Source: Tricholoma matsutake
Taxonomy: Eukaryota > Basidiomycota > Agaricomycetes > Agaricales > Tricholomataceae
Direction of reading: 5' to 3'
Assembly: GCA_026075535.2 (NCBI GenBank)
Contig: AP026549.1
Span: 6,200,001-6,264,000 of the forward strand
Length of the DNA stretch: 64,000 nt
Shown here: piece after piece, positions 1-10,990 of the stretch
Numbering within the stretch: position 1 is the stretch's first letter
Layout: each line of letters begins with the position of its first letter
Translations under genes and position numbers: made by a program
Notes under the pieces: generated by a model
What the model was told of the DNA's origin: nothing
Database searches by the model: none
What the model saw: the letters and a program-made list of their open reading frames with translations, nothing else

Positions 1-243
1 TCGGAGACCTCATCAGAGTTTTGTTCTGCAACCTCGAAATCATGACCATCACAGTGTTGGCCAACATCATTGAAAGGATGATGTGACTGTTAAAGGCAAT
101 CCAAATTCAATGAACTGGTAGGTATCCATTCACAATTTGATTTTAAACATGATTCCACACAACAAGTGCATGTAACTTCTTGAAGTGTCTCACTAGAAGT
201 CTCTGAACAAAAAAGTTGTGAAATCCTGTTTTTCAATGAGTCC

Positions 244-413
244 TAGTGTCCACAGCTCAGCCGCATTTTTTTGCTACTTTGGGAAATAAAATAGCTAAAA
301 TTCTGAAAATATTTGAGGACCCCTTGGCTTATCATGTGATCTAGGTCCTCAAATATTTTCAGAATTTTATTTCCCAAAGTAGCAAAAAATGCAGCTGAGC
401 CATGGCAACACTA
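244..413. mobile_element. hAT-like MITE (foldback), copy 1
   Basis: About 60-bp inverted arms (roughly 252-320 and 345-403) share a block built on TTTGCTACTTTGGGAAATAAA and fold back around a short centre. The right end reads CATGGCAACACTA and the left end TAGTGTCCACAGC, so the termini fit the TAGTG...CACTA ends of hAT elements. Flanks read TCAATGAG (about 233-240, three bases before the left end) and TCAATGAC (414-421), a plausible 8-bp target duplication with one mismatch. The same family recurs at 6797-7045. No coding capacity is visible. Confidence 0.6.
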
Positions 414-1750
414 TCAATGACTGGGGAACTATTTGTGGCCAAGCATCACAAGTTCTAGATCTCCTCACAAAATCAGCAGAATCTGTTTGTGATACATTTT
501 GTATGTGAGATTTACCTTTACAAAGTTGTTCAATGTAAGTTTTCAAAACCCAACATAAAGTATTCAAGGTACCATTATGATCATGCATAATATTATAAGT
601 ATCAAGCAATTGACACAATGGCCATCAGTGAATCTTATTAAGCAGTTGCAACAAAAAGAAAATCTGGACCTCACTCTGATAAGTAGAGAGTTGCATAATA
701 TCTCATTGACATTCTTGCAGAAAATTAGCACATGCAGGAGGAACAACAACTTTTGTCTGTCCACACATTCCCCAAGCGATGTGATTAATAAGAGCATTTT
801 TGATGTCATCAAGAATGCTGAGTGGAGATAGACCATGTGTGGCTGCCATTGTCAAAGCCTGAGGTTTAGTCAACCATTCAAATCCATGAAACAAACTCTT
901 GAAGCTATAGGTAGCACTTGTTAACAGTGAATTGTGTTGACTCTGCATGCATTGTAACAATTGGGCATATTCCAAACCACTGCTCAAGCTGTGATACCCA
1001 AGGTTTTACATATCACTCGAAGAATATCCAAAGGAGCAGTAAGCACCTCATCAGAAATTGCCAGAGCAAGGTTTTCAGTATCACTTGAATTTACAACTGA
1101 ACAATATCCCATATTCAAATTGTGTACACATAGTCCATTCATAAAATGATGTAACAAACCCAATTGAGAGAAAACCAAGTCAGTTTCATGCATCAGAATA
1201 CCATGATCATGAAGCAAGTGTTGAAATTCAGATGAATAAAACATATAAAGTGGTGAAGAAGGATTTAGAAGAAGCTGTTGAACTACAGGCACCTTCCATC
1301 AAGAACTAGAGGAAGCTATGGGCAATTGTAAATCAGGATTTTTTATATCATGGTTAACATGTTTTTTGCAAAGTGAAGATTCAACATCTGCAATGAAAAT
1401 AAGTAAATTTTTGAAAACAAAGATATACAAATGCACCTGAGATTATATCAGATTGACTCCATCTATTATCATCATGATTTTCTGACAATCGCCCCTCAAA
1501 TATCAAATATTCCCAATAATATGCAAACCAATCCTTTCCAAGAATGATGCCAGCAGACAATTCATCCATAATCATGAGATCCACAAAACAAGTAAATGAG
1601 CCCTGGCCCAAGTCTGCATTCACAGGAAGAGAAATGTGATTGCTACAACAATTGAAAGAGGTTGCCAAGATGAGAGATCCAAGAGCCAGCCAAAAACTTG
1701 TCAAAAGACACAAGGATTTGTTGACCAAAGATACTAGCGCTCATTGTGCT
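367..1750 (-). pseudogene. Remnant of unrecognised protein with retropepsin-like segment
   Basis: Minus-strand reading frames follow one another at about 1728-1381, 1292-984, 987-703 and 618-367. The first contains DLGQGSFTCFVDL and, about 20 residues on, GIILGKDW, which resembles the C-terminal flap region of a retroviral-type aspartyl protease fold (…LGxDW). The second contains LLHHFMNGLCVH followed by a Cys/Gly-rich stretch. I believe similar hypothetical proteins occur repeatedly near transposons in mushroom genomes, but I cannot name the family. Frames are broken by stops and shifts, so this is called a pseudogene. It lies downstream of nothing that gives it a function. Confidence 0.3.
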
Positions 1751-1759
1751 TGATAGCAA

Positions 1760-2400
1760 AGAGAAAACCCAAGGCAAAGTGAAACAGCATATGTTTATAA
1801 AAGGCAATGAAACAGCTGACAGTCTATAAAAAACAAGAAAACCCAATGACCCTTGGGCCAAAATCATCAGCAATTCAAAAGCAACAGCTGATCACCTTTC
1901 TGAATTTACCAGCCAATCATTGTTTGACAATACACATGTAAATTACATGTATGTAAAACCCACATTGATCACTTTTTTCTTCATGGTACAAAACCCACTA
2001 CTAAAGTAGTGGGAATAAAATTTCATTTTTATTTTATTATGCTACATTATGCTGAATTATGCTACATGATGTTGCATGTGACCACTCCAAACATCGATGA
2101 GTCACATGTCAATCAAATATTTCACACATGTCAACATATATGCACATCAGTAGCAACAATGTACAATATATGTAACATAGTATATAAACCTTGAATACAC
2201 ACCTAGGGGACTCCAGTTGTGTTCTCTTAGGTATTCCACCTATACTTGTGGTACAAAATGCCTTTCTCAACCAACTATTCTATTAATAACCCCTCACATG
2301 AAAACCATCAATTTCCCCATCATGCATGCACATCCTGCCCTCTTCTTGTAGAGAGAACCCACATGGCCTTAGCTAGCAGATAGTGGGTGTTGCCCTAACA
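1760..2400. other. AT-rich non-coding stretch with promoter-like signals
   Basis: No gene is recognised. The stretch holds a perfect hairpin, CCCACTACT-AA-AGTAGTGGG at about 1990-2010, and a TATA-like TATATAAACC near 2179. The C-rich leader-like sequence after it resembles the U3/R part of an LTR. I could not find paired ends or a target duplication, so a solo LTR is only a possibility. Confidence 0.25.
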
Positions 2401-3838
2401 AATGCATGCTTTCTCCAGCAATGCACACAAATTGATCACCTCACAACGAGGAAGGAAATCCTCATCCTTGTCATCCTTGTCATCATCCCCATCATCAAGC
2501 TTGATTACCTCACCCTATGCAACAACCATCTCATGCAAGGACTTCAGCCACAATCTTGGTATCACCTCCTTCAAATCTATACAGTGAGTCATCAACTTTG
2601 TGCTCTTCAATCAGGTCAACAAGGTCCTCAAGGGTAGGTGGGGGTCCTATGATGCATCTGTGCTTGACTAGTTCATCAATAGAATCCATCAAGTCTTTTT
2701 CTGCTTGGACGATCTGAGAGGGAACTGGTGCAGGATCAGATCGTGATTGGTGTGGGGGTAATCAGATTGTTAATTGTGGTAATTGAGTTGTTGAGGAAAG
2801 CAGTGCTAGTGCTTCTTGTGCTTTCACAATGTCACCCTCCACATTCATGACAGCATCAAGAGCTGGCTGCCAATCCTGTGCATTGTATCAATTACCAAGG
2901 TGATCTTTCAACTGTTCCTGGCAGGCAAGGTCATGCTGCTTGTCACAAAGTTTCAGAGAATGTCCCATGCACCACGATCTGAATGTGGAGAAGATGTATT
3001 GTATATATCATGGTCTAAAACTTCCCTGTAGAATAATGAGCAATTGTATGAAATGCTTTATTTATGGACACACCCTTGGATTTGTGTGGTTCCAGCAATT
3101 CTTAATGGTTGATGCCTTGACCTGCCTCCAGGCCTTGCATGCTAACAGCATTCCTTCTAGTAAATTGATCTTGTAAATGTCATGTTCTCCAGCCTCATCC
3201 CTCTCAATCACACAAAGGCAGAACTTTTAGTGATAGTGAGCCTTGAAGCACCTGATAATTCCTGCATCCAATGGCTGGACAATTGAAGTCATGTTGGGCT
3301 CAAAGGGCAAGAGGCAAATATTTTGCAGTTTATATTGGATATTGTAGCCCAAGAAATTGTCAATTGTGAGACAGATATGCTGATTCTGATTGCGCATTTT
3401 AACATTGAGATCCTTAATATACCTGAAGGTGAAACAGAGTGCACCTTTGACTAGTGTGTAGAAAATAATTTGTTTACTCTTTGAATAACTCAGAAGTCAT
3501 CCAAGCCTTCTTGTTGTTCCGATAATAGAAACCTTGCTCAGCAGGGCTCTGCTTCTTGAAGCACTGTGGCTTTTTTGCCTTACCAATATACATTGGCAGT
3601 ATGCACTCACTTCCATCTGCATTACATGCAAAGAGCATTGTAATCCTAAATTTTTCCTTCTTCTTTCCAGCCATCTGCTTTGAAGCAAGCCCTCGATCTG
3701 GTGGTGCACTGAGACTTTAGATCAGGAGACTGCAGTGATCATTGGCAGTTTGACCCACAAGGGAAACAGGCTGCTTTCATCAGCATTACACTGATCCCTC
3801 TCAGCATATGTTGCCAAAATCATTCCTATATGCTTACA

Positions 3839-5372
3839 TAGTGTTTGAAGGTCCAGTCTATAGGACCGACAAAAGACCAAGGACCAAACTGGACTGACAC
3901 TCAGTCCAGTCTATTTTCTGGTTGCAGTTGCCCAGATTTGGCACTGTCCAGTTGCTGGTTGCCTTAATTTGAAAATATTTGAAACCATTCAAAGACCGGT
4001 TGCAAACAGTTGCAACCAGTCTTCTCACAGTACATAAAATATTACAAATGTACTTAAAGTTACAGACAATAAACTAATGTAGATACTAATCTTTACTATT
4101 TCTACCATTATATAATGAAGTGGGACATGCCCGGGGAAAAAGTGTTCATATGGTGAGGGTTTATATAGCTCTGTGGCTGTGCATGGACCTTTTGGTCATG
4201 TGTGCTGCCCAAAAAACAAAGTGGCACCACTTTGCAAAATGGTTCCCATGACCACCAATGACGCTGCTTCCCACTCTTCTATCCACCCACCCACAACACC
4301 CACTGCACCTACCTCAAAAATGATGTGCTGCAACTGAAAGGACACATGGGGGGTTGTTTGGGCCCAGATGTATGTTTGTTGATTTCTTTTTCTGTACTAA
4401 CCAATGTGTTTTCTTTTTTAAATTCTAACCTTTTGATAATGACATTGCCCACTGCCCCACACTCCCACAACATGTGCCAATGCCAATGCCAGCCAATGCC
4501 AATGCCAACAACAACAATAATGTGGATACACCATCATCACCACCCTGCAGGCCCAAACAATGACTAATGTTGGGCCATAGAGTATGTTTTTTATGATTCA
4601 TTTCTTACTACTAACTAACTTTTCTTTTTCTTGTTAGGTTCTTACCTGTTGGTAATGACATTGTGTGACCCCCTCCATCTCCATTCCCTGCACCCTATAC
4701 TGCTGCTGTGAGCATCTGCTTGCAGGGCTGCAACAGGCCCCATTTCTCAACAATGACACCATGTGAATGCCACATCACACAGTGCTGCCACACCACCTGT
4801 GAGCCACTGCTCATAGGGAGAGATGGTGGTGCTGATGACAATGGAAACCAGGACAACAAACACCAATGAATGCCAACACCAACAAACAACAAATGGGCAG
4901 GGACAATGAACATTGGGGACACAAACAGTGGAGACAACAATGCAGGGACAACAACACAAACAGCAGGGAATGGCAGGCATGGCAGCAATGAATGGAGGGG
5001 GGCAGCAATGAACACAAATGATGGCACGGCCCCACTCTCACTACAAACATGAGATGATGGGGCTGTTTTCCTTTGTTTTCCTTATTTTAATTTTATTTCT
5101 GTTCAATAAGAACCTGTCACCACTGCAAGCACCTGCTTGCAGGGTGCAATATAATTAGTTTTGTTTAATATACAGTAAATTTAGTTAGGGACAAAAATGG
5201 CTGGTAAAACCAGTTCCAACTGGTTTTTTCAGGGCAACCAAACTAACTAGGACTGGTCCTAGTCAGTTCAGTTGCAGTCCTTCTATTTTGGGTGATGGTT
5301 TGGACTGGTTGCAGTCATGGTTGCCTCACTTGGAGGTCAAAAAACCAGACTGAACCAGACCTTCAAACACTA
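3839..5372. mobile_element. Non-autonomous hAT element H1 inside the pogo pseudogene
   Basis: Perfect 15-bp terminal inverted repeats TAGTGTTTGAAGGTC begin at 3839 and end at 5372. The flanks TGCTTACA (3831-3838) and TGCTTATG (5373-5380) form an 8-bp target duplication with two mismatches, as expected for hAT. Removing the element rejoins the transposase frame around HKHIGM. Subterminal regions are full of CCAGTC/AACTGGTT repeats, the usual kind of transposase-binding array. The interior carries the recurring cassette: GGGCCCAAAC palindrome near 4354 and 4550-4577, an intron-like segment 4582-4637, and the GAGCAtctGCTTGC inverted motif near 4710. No transposase is encoded. Confidence 0.85.
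4582..4637 (+). other. Intron-like segment in H1
   Basis: This 56-nt segment starts GTATGT, contains TACTAACTAAC about 25 nt before its end, and ends CTTGTTAG. All three match a short fungal spliceosomal intron. It sits immediately after the GGCCCAAACAATGA palindrome and upstream of the GAGCA…GC inverted motif, the same position as the intron-like segments at 53111-53166 and 23553-23617. That it is really spliced is an inference. Confidence 0.5.
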
Positions 5373-5949
5373 TGCTTATGCTCTGCTTCCATGGCTTCAA
5401 TATCTACTGACCCTGCCTCCCCATGTTGACATCTCTCCTTGTACCTGTATGCCTTACAGAATGGGATGATCCACCCATCTGCACTGAGTTGCTCTGCTTC
5501 TGGGACATTAAACTCTTCCTCAAACTTGAGCCACTTTGCCTTCAACATCAGGCCAGTAATAGACTCTCCCTTCTCCTCCATATGCCTCATCCAGAGAGCA
5601 AGGGCCCTCTCAACATCTGGTCTTGTGACAACATGCAGACACTTTGAAGAAAGTGCATCAGATGAGATATGATGTGCCTCTCGAGCTCCTCCCATGATTT
5701 CATCTTCCTTGACAGGGTGCATTGCATGAATATCAATGCGCCATCAGACTTCAAAGTAAAGTTCTCCATGATGTCACCTTGGGTCATTCTGCTGGTCAAA
5801 GAATGCAAAAACTGTCATCCAGTCATGTGGCATTAGGTTTTTATGGCCCTTTTCTTTGATTATCTTTGCAGAGGTTTTGGGTGCATCCTTTGCAACAGGA
5901 ACCTTGGGCTTTTGCTGGTAGGGTTTGGGCTTTTCACAAGGTTTCTAAG

Positions 5950-6452
5950 TAGGCTCAGGGAGCATTTTGTTGAATATGCAATTAAAATTTCCATGCACTA
6001 CTTATGAGGGGAGCCATGGGATTGAAAAAATTGACATTTTTTGTACTATCCCTTCCTTGGAAATAGCTATCATTCTTGTAAATTGCAATTCTGGGCATGC
6101 CCAAATGACCAACTGGGCACTCATTCATGATCACCATCACAAATAGTGTTTTGATACTGCATATCACTGCCACTGGACCTATGCATTATGTGTTATGCAT
6201 TATACACCTCATGTCCCTGCATCCCATGGTGGTTCTGATGCAAAAGCTATGCAAGATGAGAATTATGCATGATTATGTTATGCATTATGAAAAAGTCAAC
6301 TGTAGCACAGGTGACACCACAAGTATCAATTTCACACACCACACCCATTCTAACCCTGCAACTGGGGTAACAGGTTTTTACCCATGGTTTTGTAGTGAAC
6401 ACCACAGTAATTCCCCCATATTCAACTTATACACATTCAAAACAATGCACTT
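5950..6452. other. Non-coding stretch with a fragment related to element T1
   Basis: No gene is recognised. The part from about 6300 to 6430 (GTAGCACAGGTGACACCAC onward) closely resembles the left end of the TIR element at 22099, so it is a partial copy of that family. A further partial copy lies at 9178-9340. The stretch 6160-6300 is rich in TTATGCATTATG-type repeats. Confidence 0.45.
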
Positions 6453-7127
6453 AGTGCTTGAAGGTCCAGTCCTTGGTTATGTAATAGTCTTTTGGAATTT
6501 TGAGATGTAATCTGCTTGTTCCTGGCATTTGAGGACTTTTTGTACACAATGTCAAGATAGGATCAAAAAGGTTTTGTCATTATGCCTCAGTGGTTTTTAC
6601 AGAGTTAAACATATTAACCACAAATCAAATTTTCCAGGTCATACACTTTTCTCAAAACCTTGGAAAATGTATAGACTGGAAAAACTGTTTTATGTTTAAT
6701 ATGTTTAATTCTGTAAAAACCACTGAGGCATAATGACAAATCATATCTTGAGATTGTGTACAAACAGTCCTGAAATGCCAGGATAAGTTGTAACTGTAGT
6801 GTTGCCACAGCTCGAGCTGCATTTTTTGCTATCTTGGGAAATAAATCACATAAAATCACTAAAATATTTGAGGAGCTAGATCCCATCAAATGCCGAGGGG
6901 TCTCCTGCCAACTCTAAGCGATTGGAGAAGTGGTTCCTGAGATATTCTGGTGGCTTTGAAATGGCTTGAGTCAAATATTTTAGTGATTTTACATAATTTA
7001 TTTCCCAAGATAGCAAAAAACGCAGCTCAAGCCATGGCAACACTAGTTGTAAGGCTTTAGCAAGCAGATTGCATCTCAAAATTCCAAAAGACTGTTACAT
7101 AACCAAGGACTGGACCTTCAAGTGCAT
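6452..7127. mobile_element. hAT MITE H7 with long inverted arms
   Basis: The left end TAGTGCTTGAAGGTCCAGTC at 6452 matches, as inverted repeat, the right end near 7057-7127 over roughly 65-70 bp (GGTTATGTAATAGTCTTTTG and its complement). Flanks AATGCACT (6444-6451) and TATGCACT (7128-7135) differ by one base. Inside are further paired arms (6575-6615 with 6697-6743; 6520-6560 with 6744-6785), so the element folds as a palindrome within a palindrome. It contains the MITE at 6797-7045. The last few bases of the right terminus are altered (CAAGTGCAT instead of CAAGCACTA). No protein is encoded. Confidence 0.75.
6797..7045. mobile_element. hAT-like MITE, copy 2, nested in H7
   Basis: The ends TAGTGTTGCCA and TGGCAACACTA are inverted. 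The inner arms TTTGCTATCTTGGGAAATAAA and its complement are the same family as the MITE at 244-413. The right flank GTTGTAAG (7046-7053) matches GTTGTAAC at 6787-6794, two bases before the left end, suggesting an 8-bp duplication. The centre (6880-6960) is unique sequence with no coding signal. Confidence 0.7.
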
Positions 7128-7149
7128 TATGCACTTCTATTTCATACTC

Positions 7150-9060
7150 CAAGATATCCATTTCAATGGTGCAATAAATACTGAGTATCCAGTGATTTGA
7201 AATTGACATGATGACAAAAGTAACATTGGGTAAGGATGGGAAAGCAGTTTAACAAAATATTTTGGGAGAATATATATATACTATAAGGAAGGAAGACCAA
7301 TTTATGGAAAGAATGGCTGAACCAATGTTGAGGTATGGTGTGATCAGTTTTCAAGGGAAACAAGGTCGAAGTGGGAATAGTGGAAGATCCACTTGGTTGT
7401 TTGCCAAACGCTTTTGGAAGACATTCATACTATAGGAGAGCTGCTATCCCAATTTACAAAAGAATTGGGCAAAGCATTATTGAGATATAGTGATCCAAGT
7501 ATTTAGGCAAACTAGGAGGAAGGGGTGTATACCACAAAAGAACCATGGGGCCATTCAGCCTTGGGGTAGGTGTAGATATATTATATTTGTCATAGAATGC
7601 AAACTTATGAACTAATCCACTAAAGTGTTATTGAAATACAGTGTTACAAGCTTTTGAGAGACACTAGGAGGAAGGGGTGTCCACCATGGAAGAAAGGTTG
7701 GGTTGATCAACTAATGCCTTTGTGATGATGTATGATGCAGTTCACTTAGTCACTACTTAAGTTGTGCAGTGGCCAAACTACCTGACTCAGTTGCTCAGTG
7801 CACTCAGATAGTAACCTAACTTGTAATATTATTGTACATTCTATCTACTGGACCTCTTGTCTAATTAGAACATTTAAACAACACTATTTTAGATTAGAAT
7901 CAAGCCCAAGTTCATAAGAAATGACTGATAACTCACTGAAATAAATTATGTACACTGTAAAAACCAGTCATAACTGGCCGTAACCGGTTACTGAACTGTA
8001 AATAACCAGTCCATGACAGTTCAGTCATGGTTACCCCTGCCTAGGGTATGATGACAGACTGGTTACAGTTGCAGTTATGCCACAGGCTGCTCAGCTTTGC
8101 TGAGCAGTGAGCATGCAGCAATTCAGTTTTCTGGGTACAAAAATAGCCAAAAATCTGGTAAAATAGTCTGATTTGTCAGCCATTGCACAACTTTGGGGAT
8201 TAAAAATTCCCTCAATATTAAGTCTAAATTTAATTCCTCTTTGGGATCTTCCTGGCCCACCAAGCATTTTCCCAAGAGGAAATAAACCAGAGATTTTCTT
8301 CTGGATTTTTGCACCAAAGCAGTGGTGATCTTGTCAGAGGGTGGCCAATCTGACTTGAATGAAAAATTTTCCTCCCTCAGTTTTTGACCACATCATTATT
8401 CCTCTTGGGGATTTTTTCTTAGCATAAAAATATGTCGTTTGGCAAGAGGATTAAGAAATCTGGGACTTTTTTCAAGTGGTAAAATGTTTGCACAAATTAG
8501 GTGGGGACTAAGTGAACTGCACCATAGACATATTATACTTTATACAGAATTTCCATTTACATAAGGATCCATTCATTGCAAGCATTATGGAAATAGAGTA
8601 AGATGAGCTTTTTGGGTCAACTAGGAGGAAGGTGTGCATACCAAAAAAGAACAGTCAAGTTGTTCAGCTAATTCTTTATGGACAGTGTATATATACTATA
8701 TATAGTGTACAGGACAATTTTTTGAAAGGATCTGTTCAAGCATTGTGGAAATGAAGTGGGACGAGTTTCTTAGGTAAACTAGGAGGAAGGGGTGCACACC
8801 AAAAAGGAATGGTTGTGTTGTTCAACTAATGCTTTTGTGAGTGTGTAGATATGCTATATTTAATGTATACTACCAGTTTTTGAAAAAGTCTGCTGAAGAG
8901 TTATGGAAATATAATGAGATGAGCTTTTTAGATAAACTAGGAGGAAAGGGTGCATACCAAACAACAATGGTTGTGTCATTCAACTAATGTTTTGGGGAGA
9001 GTGTAGATATACTATATGTAATGTAGAATACCAGTTTGCAAGAGGAATAAATGGCTAATT
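7150..9060. repeat. Tandem array of about 158-bp units
   Basis: The core ACTAGGAGGAAGGGGTG followed by a variable TACCA starts near 7511, 7663, 8621, 8779 and 8938. Each copy is followed by GTGTAGATATACTATAT and then an A-rich segment ending in ATGGAAAT-rich sequence. Spacing is 152-159 bp once the 786-bp insertion at 7736 is subtracted. A weaker copy lies near 7250. Units differ by many substitutions, so the array is old. No open frame persists across units. Confidence 0.75.
7736..8521. mobile_element. TIR element T2 inserted in the tandem array
   Basis: The ends TGCAGTTCACTTAGTC (from 7736) and GACTAAGTGAACTGCA (to 8521) are perfect 16-bp inverted repeats, and the sequence on both sides belongs to the 158-bp array. 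The interior contains CCAGT-type repeats near 7960-8060 like those of H1 and H6, and a TTTTCCTCC-rich part. A target duplication is not clear to me, so the superfamily is left open. No transposase is recognised. Confidence 0.65.
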
Positions 9061-9177
9061 GTTGAGATAGAGCAAAACAACCTTTGGTCCAACCTCAAGC
9101 ACAAAATCCCTCATATCTCTGCAAATACTCTACCATGTAGGCTAAATATTAGATCTTTTGGAAGTGGAAATAAAGCT

Positions 9178-9340
9178 GAATCCAAAACCCATTGAAACCC
9201 ACAACACTGTCAAATGGGTTGCAGTATGCCACAGGTTTGATTTTTGTGATACTGTACCTGTACCTGTGTACACACCATGGGTATTCCCATATATGTGACA
9301 TTCACTAGGAGCACATATCATTCTGGTTGCATACCACTCC
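9178..9340. repeat. Fragment related to TIR element T1
   Basis: The segment starting ACCCACAACACTGT and continuing through CTGTACCTGTACCTGTG resembles the right end of the element at 22099-24258 (compare 24132-24258). It overlaps the decayed end of the Gag remnant. Only a partial copy is visible and its borders are uncertain. Confidence 0.4.
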
Positions 9341-10990
9341 AGACAGTGATAGTAACTCATCACACCTACACCAATGTTGTATCTCATGTATGAGAAGTTC
9401 TCAGCTGCATTGTGAGTGGCATTGTCATGAATGTTGTAGAGCCCAGTGATGATGTCCTTGAATACCCAGGATGCCTGATGATAATTCACCCAATCAATGT
9501 TGTCCTCAAACCAAGTCAAGGCCACTCCTTTGAGATACATTCCAGTGTACTCAATATGCTCCAAGTCCTTCTCAGGGACACAGATTCTTCCAACCTTCAG
9601 CAAAGAGTTGAGCCAATGATTGAACACCTCTGTGTTGGCACTCCCTCCTTAATTAGGGGGAGTGGGTATGCAGGGACCATTCTTCTTATCTGTCAAGGTG
9701 TCAATGGGCACTGTGACTCTGTTGTTGGTCTGCTCATGGAACTTGGAGTGTATGGCCTTCAAATATTTGGAAGGGTGTGAGTTATCCTTGTCTCAATACA
9801 AATCAAGCTCTCAGGTATAGCCCTGTCTTCTAGACTGGGAAATGGGTTGGGTATCCAGGGACTGATGGGTCCTGGACTGACCTGAGGGACTATCCCTAGA
9901 AGGGGTCCTCTCAGGAGTGGACTGTGACCTCAATCATCACTGGCTATTTGGTCAAAGAAAGCTAGAGCCTTCAACTTCTTCCTCCTCATTAGTAGGAGGG
10001 AAGGATTGATCATCATTGTCACTATCTTTGTCATCATCAGAGGATTCCCCTCTACTGCCTCTGCTATCTCCAGGGTCTCCAGAACCTCCCCCTGGCACTG
10101 GTGTTTGGCTGTCTCTAACCTCACAAGAATTTCCTCAAGAGGTCTGTGGGGAGGGGTGCTACTCATAGGGGTACCCATTTTTATTGAACCTAATTCCTTG
10201 GTCAGGAATATGAGTAGGCTGTCTCTCACACATTGCAGAAATGTTGGAGAGCAACCTTGCTAGCCCTGTCATGCACCAATTTTTTGGGTGCAGACAGGGT
10301 GGAGGGCACTGGATTCTCTCAACAAGAAGGAGTGTTCCCCATGGAAGAGGGTACACTGGTCAAACAGATCTGTTCCTCAGTATCTTGATGAATCTGAGCT
10401 GAAAAACTTTGGGACATCTCAAGGAGGTCTCTTGAGAGCTCAGGTGGGTCAAAGCCAACTTGGTTCATGTAAAAATTGAATAATCCCTGCACCTGTTCAG
10501 CAAACCATTGGGTCTCACCCTCTGGTTGATTAGCTGGAGGCTCTTCTCCTCATTGTTGCCATCGAGCTTCCTCATCCAGGGGGGTGGATGAGGGGGAATT
10601 AGGAGCAGTGTTTTGCCCTGGGCAATGGGAGATTAACTCTTAGTTGAAAACCTGAGAGGCTGCTCCTAGAGTGGTGGAACCTAGAGAAGGTGAAGGAGCT
10701 GCAGGGTCAGACCTACTGTCTAGCCACAGGCTCTTGGAGCATCCTTCTTCAGCTCCCAGGGCTTGACTGTGGGGGGTACCTCTGTTTCCAGGAGGAGGGG
10801 TCAGATCCCTGTCTGGGGAATTGGTACCAGGGGCTCTGGGCTGCCAGTATCTGTAATGGAGAGGGAATTTTCTTCCCTTGTCTTGCTTTGGGTCCTCACA
10901 GGCTTGGCCTTCTTGATAGAATACATGGATGAGGGAGGCAGCACATCTACCAAACCAAGCTGTAGAGTCCAACCAAGTCTAGGCTTGCAT
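9290..10990 (-). pseudogene. Retrotransposon Gag remnant (Ty3/gypsy type)
   Basis: The minus strand at 9627-9290 encodes a Gag capsid-like segment: WLNSLLKVGRICVPEKD, then TGMYLKGVALTWFEDNIDWV, then FKDIITGLY and YYHCLEWYATRM. The spacing matches basidiomycete gypsy Gag (Retrotrans_gag-like). Upstream on the same strand, up to about 10990, frames continue with FNFYMNQVGFDPPELSRDLLEMS and Pro/Ser-rich sequence but are broken by several stops and frameshifts. No protease or polymerase follows downstream, so this is a fragment. It lies back to back with the Helitron remnant that starts on the other strand near 10.93 kb. Confidence 0.7.

Larger units (their letters stand above)
2480..5950 (-). 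pseudogene. pogo/Tigger-like DDE transposase, decayed and split
   Basis: Read on the minus strand, 5.95-5.37 kb encodes an N-terminal region (PHDWMTVFAFFDQQ) and a CENP-B/Tc5-type helix-turn-helix (RPDVERALALWMRHMEEK; AEQLSADGWI). The frame resumes at 3838 after removal of the inserted hAT element, with TYAERDQCNADESS (the usual NxDE first catalytic acid of pogo transposases). A conserved block follows (CNADGSECILPMYIGKAKKP, YRNNKKAWMTSELF), then LTIDNFLGYN near 3380 (second acid) and MTSIVQPLDAGIIRCFKAHY near 3270. The C-terminal tail (FEGGDTKIVAEVL near 2560) is typical of the family. Stops and frameshifts throughout mean it cannot make an active enzyme. Terminal repeats of the parent transposon were not located. 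Confidence 0.85.

Noticed and set aside
7736..8521. Assigning T2 to hAT because it contains CCAGT repeats
   Set aside because: Its terminus TGCAGTTC does not fit the hAT end pattern, and no 8-bp duplication was found.
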